This document shows positions 41,435 through 42,969 of a stretch of DNA of 42,969 bases, piece by piece (position 1 is the stretch's first letter; every line of letters starts with the position of its first letter). The stretch comes from Lachnospiraceae bacterium. Lineage in GTDB: Bacteria > Bacillota > Clostridia > Lachnospirales > Lachnospiraceae. The stretch is from positions 1 to 42,969 of the forward strand of contig JAFLSX010000017.1 in NCBI GenBank assembly GCA_022510705.1. The letters are read 5' to 3'. The translations under genes and the position numbers were made by a program. The notes beneath the pieces are model-generated. The model was not told the DNA's origin. It saw nothing but the letters and a program-made list of their open reading frames with translations, and searched no databases.

Positions 41435-42097
41435 ATGGGATTACAGCAGCAATATGAAGAATTGAAAGCCTTGCGTTCGGAGATAGATGGGAAATTAAAT
41501 AATCTGGACTTTCAGAAAATAAAAGAACTGATACTTTGGCAGGCGAAGTCAGAGGACTTTAAAAAATTGCACATTAAAGACACTCAGCTGAGTATGCTGG
41601 CGGTGTTCTGTGAGATATGGGCTGACGAAAAAAAGAAGCTTGTGGAAGCAGGGATTTGGGAGGACATTTTTTATAAAGTAGACTCTCTGCAAACTCTGGA
41701 ACAGAAATATTTGACCGTGCAGTTCGGTCTGCTGCGGTTGGAAACCCCCATGCCTGTAGAATATTATGAACAGGCAGTGGATGATCTGATAGCTTATCGG
41801 GTCAGTGGGATTGCACTCTATAGACTTATTATGAGGGAAACCGCCTGCAAAGAACAAAACATCCTAAAATTGGCCGGATTGTTAAAAGAGAAAGAGCAAA
41901 TCACGACAGCCCGATTTTTATTGCAGTATGGAAGGGAGACCTATCCCGGGAATGAAGAAATATTACTGGAACTGGCGGACTGTTGGTTGGAGGAGGGTAA
42001 TCTGGAACAGTCATATGAGTGCCTGAAACAAATGCAAAGTCCGAGTATGGAGATACAGGAATTGATAGGAGAACTGGAAAATGCAATATCCCAATAA
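41435..42097 (+). CDS. TPR-like helical protein of unknown function
   Basis: I do not recognise this gene as a named family. The 220-aa protein is helical and soluble. The C-terminal 70 residues (RFLLQYGRETYPGNEEILLELADCWLEEGNLEQSYECLKQM) have a TPR-like spacing of small and aromatic residues. The ATG at 41429 overlaps the previous stop (ATGA), but AAGGG directly abuts it; ATG 41435 has normal spacing and is used here. Its 3' end overlaps the next glycosyltransferase gene by 17 bases. It could be a partner that presents the acceptor to the glycosyltransferases on either side, but nothing in the sequence proves this. Confidence 0.75.
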   Translation: MGLQQQYEELKALRSEIDGKLNNLDFQKIKELILWQAKSEDFKKLHIKDTQLSMLAVFCEIWADEKKKLVEAGIWEDIFYKVDSLQTLEQKYLTVQFGLLRLETPMPVEYYEQAVDDLIAYRVSGIALYRLIMRETACKEQNILKLAGLLKEKEQITTARFLLQYGRETYPGNEEILLELADCWLEEGNLEQSYECLKQMQSPSMEIQELIGELENAISQ

Positions 42098-42770
42098 ATG
42101 CAATGATAAGAAGGTATGTTTTATTTTTTGTACAAACAATGAACAATTTGCACAGGAATGCATGCTTTATCTGAATCTTCTGCAGATACCGGAGGGATAT
42201 GAGATGGAGGTGCTGGCAATTGAGGGAGCTTCCTCCATTGCGGCCGGCTACAATGAGGGTATGCAGGCATCCAACGCTAAATATAAAGTTTATATTCATC
42301 ATGATACCTTTATCACAGAACCCCGCTTTATCGAAAAGATTGTGGATATCTTTAAACAAGACGAGGATATTGGCATCGTGGGGATGATCGGTACAGAGGA
42401 ATTGTCCAAGGATGGTGTCATGTGGCACGGGCAAAGATGCGGGGATTTCTATCGTCTGGAAGAAATGATGAAAGACAGTTTGAAAAGTTTTGAGCGGTTG
42501 CAGGAGGGGATACGGGAAGTGGAGGTAGTGGACGGACTTCTCATTGCCACCCAGTATGATATTCCCTGGAGGGAGGATATTTTCAAAGGCTGGGATTTTT
42601 ATGATGTGTCCCAATGCATGGAGTTTCGCAGAGCCGGATATCGGATCGTGGTTCCTACGCAGAACCCGGCGTGGACAATCCACGCCTGTGGAATACCGAG
42701 TTTGTGGCATTATGAGGAGAACCGACAGCTGGTCCTGCGGGAATATCCGGAAATCAGGGAGAGAAAATAA
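42081..42770 (+). CDS. StrF-like family 2 glycosyltransferase
   Basis: The 229-aa protein resembles the Glyco_tranf_2_5 group (C-terminal domain of StrF-type proteins). It has KKVCFIFCTNNEQFAQECMLYL at the start, AAGYNEGMQASNAKYKVYIHHDTFI near residue 55 (the HHDT segment replaces the DXD metal site), then VVDGLLIATQYDIPWREDIFKGWDFYDVSQCMEFRRAGYRIVVP and WTIHACG. AGGAG at 42067-42071 is well spaced for the ATG. It is last in the flaG-fliD-fliS-glycosyltransferase run, immediately upstream of the flagellin promoter. No terminator was seen between it and that promoter. Confidence 0.85.
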   Translation: MQYPNKCNDKKVCFIFCTNNEQFAQECMLYLNLLQIPEGYEMEVLAIEGASSIAAGYNEGMQASNAKYKVYIHHDTFITEPRFIEKIVDIFKQDEDIGIVGMIGTEELSKDGVMWHGQRCGDFYRLEEMMKDSLKSFERLQEGIREVEVVDGLLIATQYDIPWREDIFKGWDFYDVSQCMEFRRAGYRIVVPTQNPAWTIHACGIPSLWHYEENRQLVLREYPEIRERK

Positions 42771-42807
42771 GACATTACAAAAAAATTAAAAAAATAATAT
42801 TTAGGGG

Positions 42808-42834
42808 TTAAGTATTGGGAGAAAGCTCCGATAT
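42808..42834 (+). promoter_or_regulatory. Sigma-28 (SigD-type) promoter for flagellin
   Basis: TTAAG (42808-42812), 15 bp, CCGATAT (42828-42834). The -10 is an exact SigD consensus. Predicted start near 42841 gives a leader of about 120 nt. Confidence 0.85.
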
Positions 42835-42924
42835 ATAATACAAGTGAGTCAAATCACGAACAAATTAACGAAATGTTTTCTGGCAGAGCGTACGACTGAC
42901 GGGAAGCGTTTCAGCAAAAAATGA

Positions 42925-42956
42925 GCCGCATGGAAGCGGCCTTAAATTCAAGGAGG
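42925..42956 (+). promoter_or_regulatory. Likely CsrA-binding sites in the flagellin leader
   Basis: GCCGC (42925-42929) and GCGGC (42936-42940) form an all-GC 5-bp stem displaying AUGGAA, with GGA in the loop. The SD segment (from 42948, TCAAGGAGG) contains CAAGGA, the other half of the CsrA consensus. Two sites about 20 nt apart, one covering the SD, are the arrangement known for Bacillus hag. A third, weaker GGGA at 42901-42904 sits in a 4-bp CTGA/TCAG stem. Confidence 0.65.
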
Positions 42957-42964
42957 AATAAATT

Positions 42965-42969
42965 ATGGT
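42965..42969 (+). CDS. hag: Start of flagellin gene (3' truncated by window)
   Basis: Only ATGGT is in the window, behind AGGAGG (42951-42956) with an 8-nt spacer. Identity is inferred from the sigma-28 promoter, the CsrA-type leader, the preceding fliD-fliS-chaperone genes, and the fact that Lachnospiraceae flagellins usually start MVVQHN. The coding sequence itself cannot confirm it. Confidence 0.7.

Overview
The window looks like a chromosomal segment of a motile, anaerobic Firmicute of the Lachnospiraceae (Roseburia/Eubacterium/Butyrivibrio-like). The evidence is the gene content: a Gram-positive fliW-csrA pair, sigma-28 (SigD-type) promoters, a class III pantothenate kinase, an Fe-S aldo/keto reductase, LacI-fold/GGDEF and YkuD proteins, strong SD sequences and AT-rich SigA promoters. 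No phage, IS, CRISPR, tRNA or rRNA was seen. The species was not determined.

Region 1 (1-16900) is core metabolism and information processing, all on the + strand: the 3' end of a fucose/arabinose-isomerase-like gene, dnaE, pfkA, a SpoU/TrmH rRNA methyltransferase, proC, a secreted SleB-like cell-wall hydrolase, an nfeD/SPFH membrane pair, then a tightly overlapping run argF-birA-small unknown-coaX-dus-unknown, and greA-lysS behind a consensus SigA promoter.

Region 2 (17000-30070) is a surface-glycan and signalling block. It holds two DUF3880-type glycosyltransferases, one GT2 enzyme on the - strand, and, behind an overlapping divergent promoter, an Fe-S aldo/keto reductase, a cytoplasmic ligand-sensing diguanylate cyclase, an L,D-transpeptidase with C-terminal repeats, and three large GT2 proteins. 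The block ends in a strong terminator.

Region 3 (30050-42969) is the late flagellar regulon. A sigma-28-like promoter, whose -35 lies in the loop of the upstream terminator, drives flgM-flgN-flgK1-flgK2-flgL-fliW-csrA. A second sigma-28-like promoter drives flaG-fliD-fliS-fliT-like, followed without a break by a third DUF3880 glycosyltransferase, a TPR-like protein and a StrF-like glycosyltransferase. A third sigma-28-like promoter and a 120-nt leader precede the first five bases of what is almost certainly flagellin. The leader carries a hairpin with GGA in its loop plus a CAAGGA Shine-Dalgarno, the pattern expected for CsrA control. FlgM, FliW and CsrA would therefore couple hook-filament assembly to flagellin transcription and translation. 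The glycosyltransferases built into the same region are good candidates for flagellin or surface glycosylation.

Most interesting points: the likely CsrA-controlled hag leader; the glycosylation module wired into the fliD-fliS operon; tandem divergent flgK genes, one with a large charged insertion; three GT2 proteins with complementary module loss; a LacI-fold/GGDEF fusion in a cell-wall operon; and terminator hairpins placed directly against the SD of two housekeeping genes.
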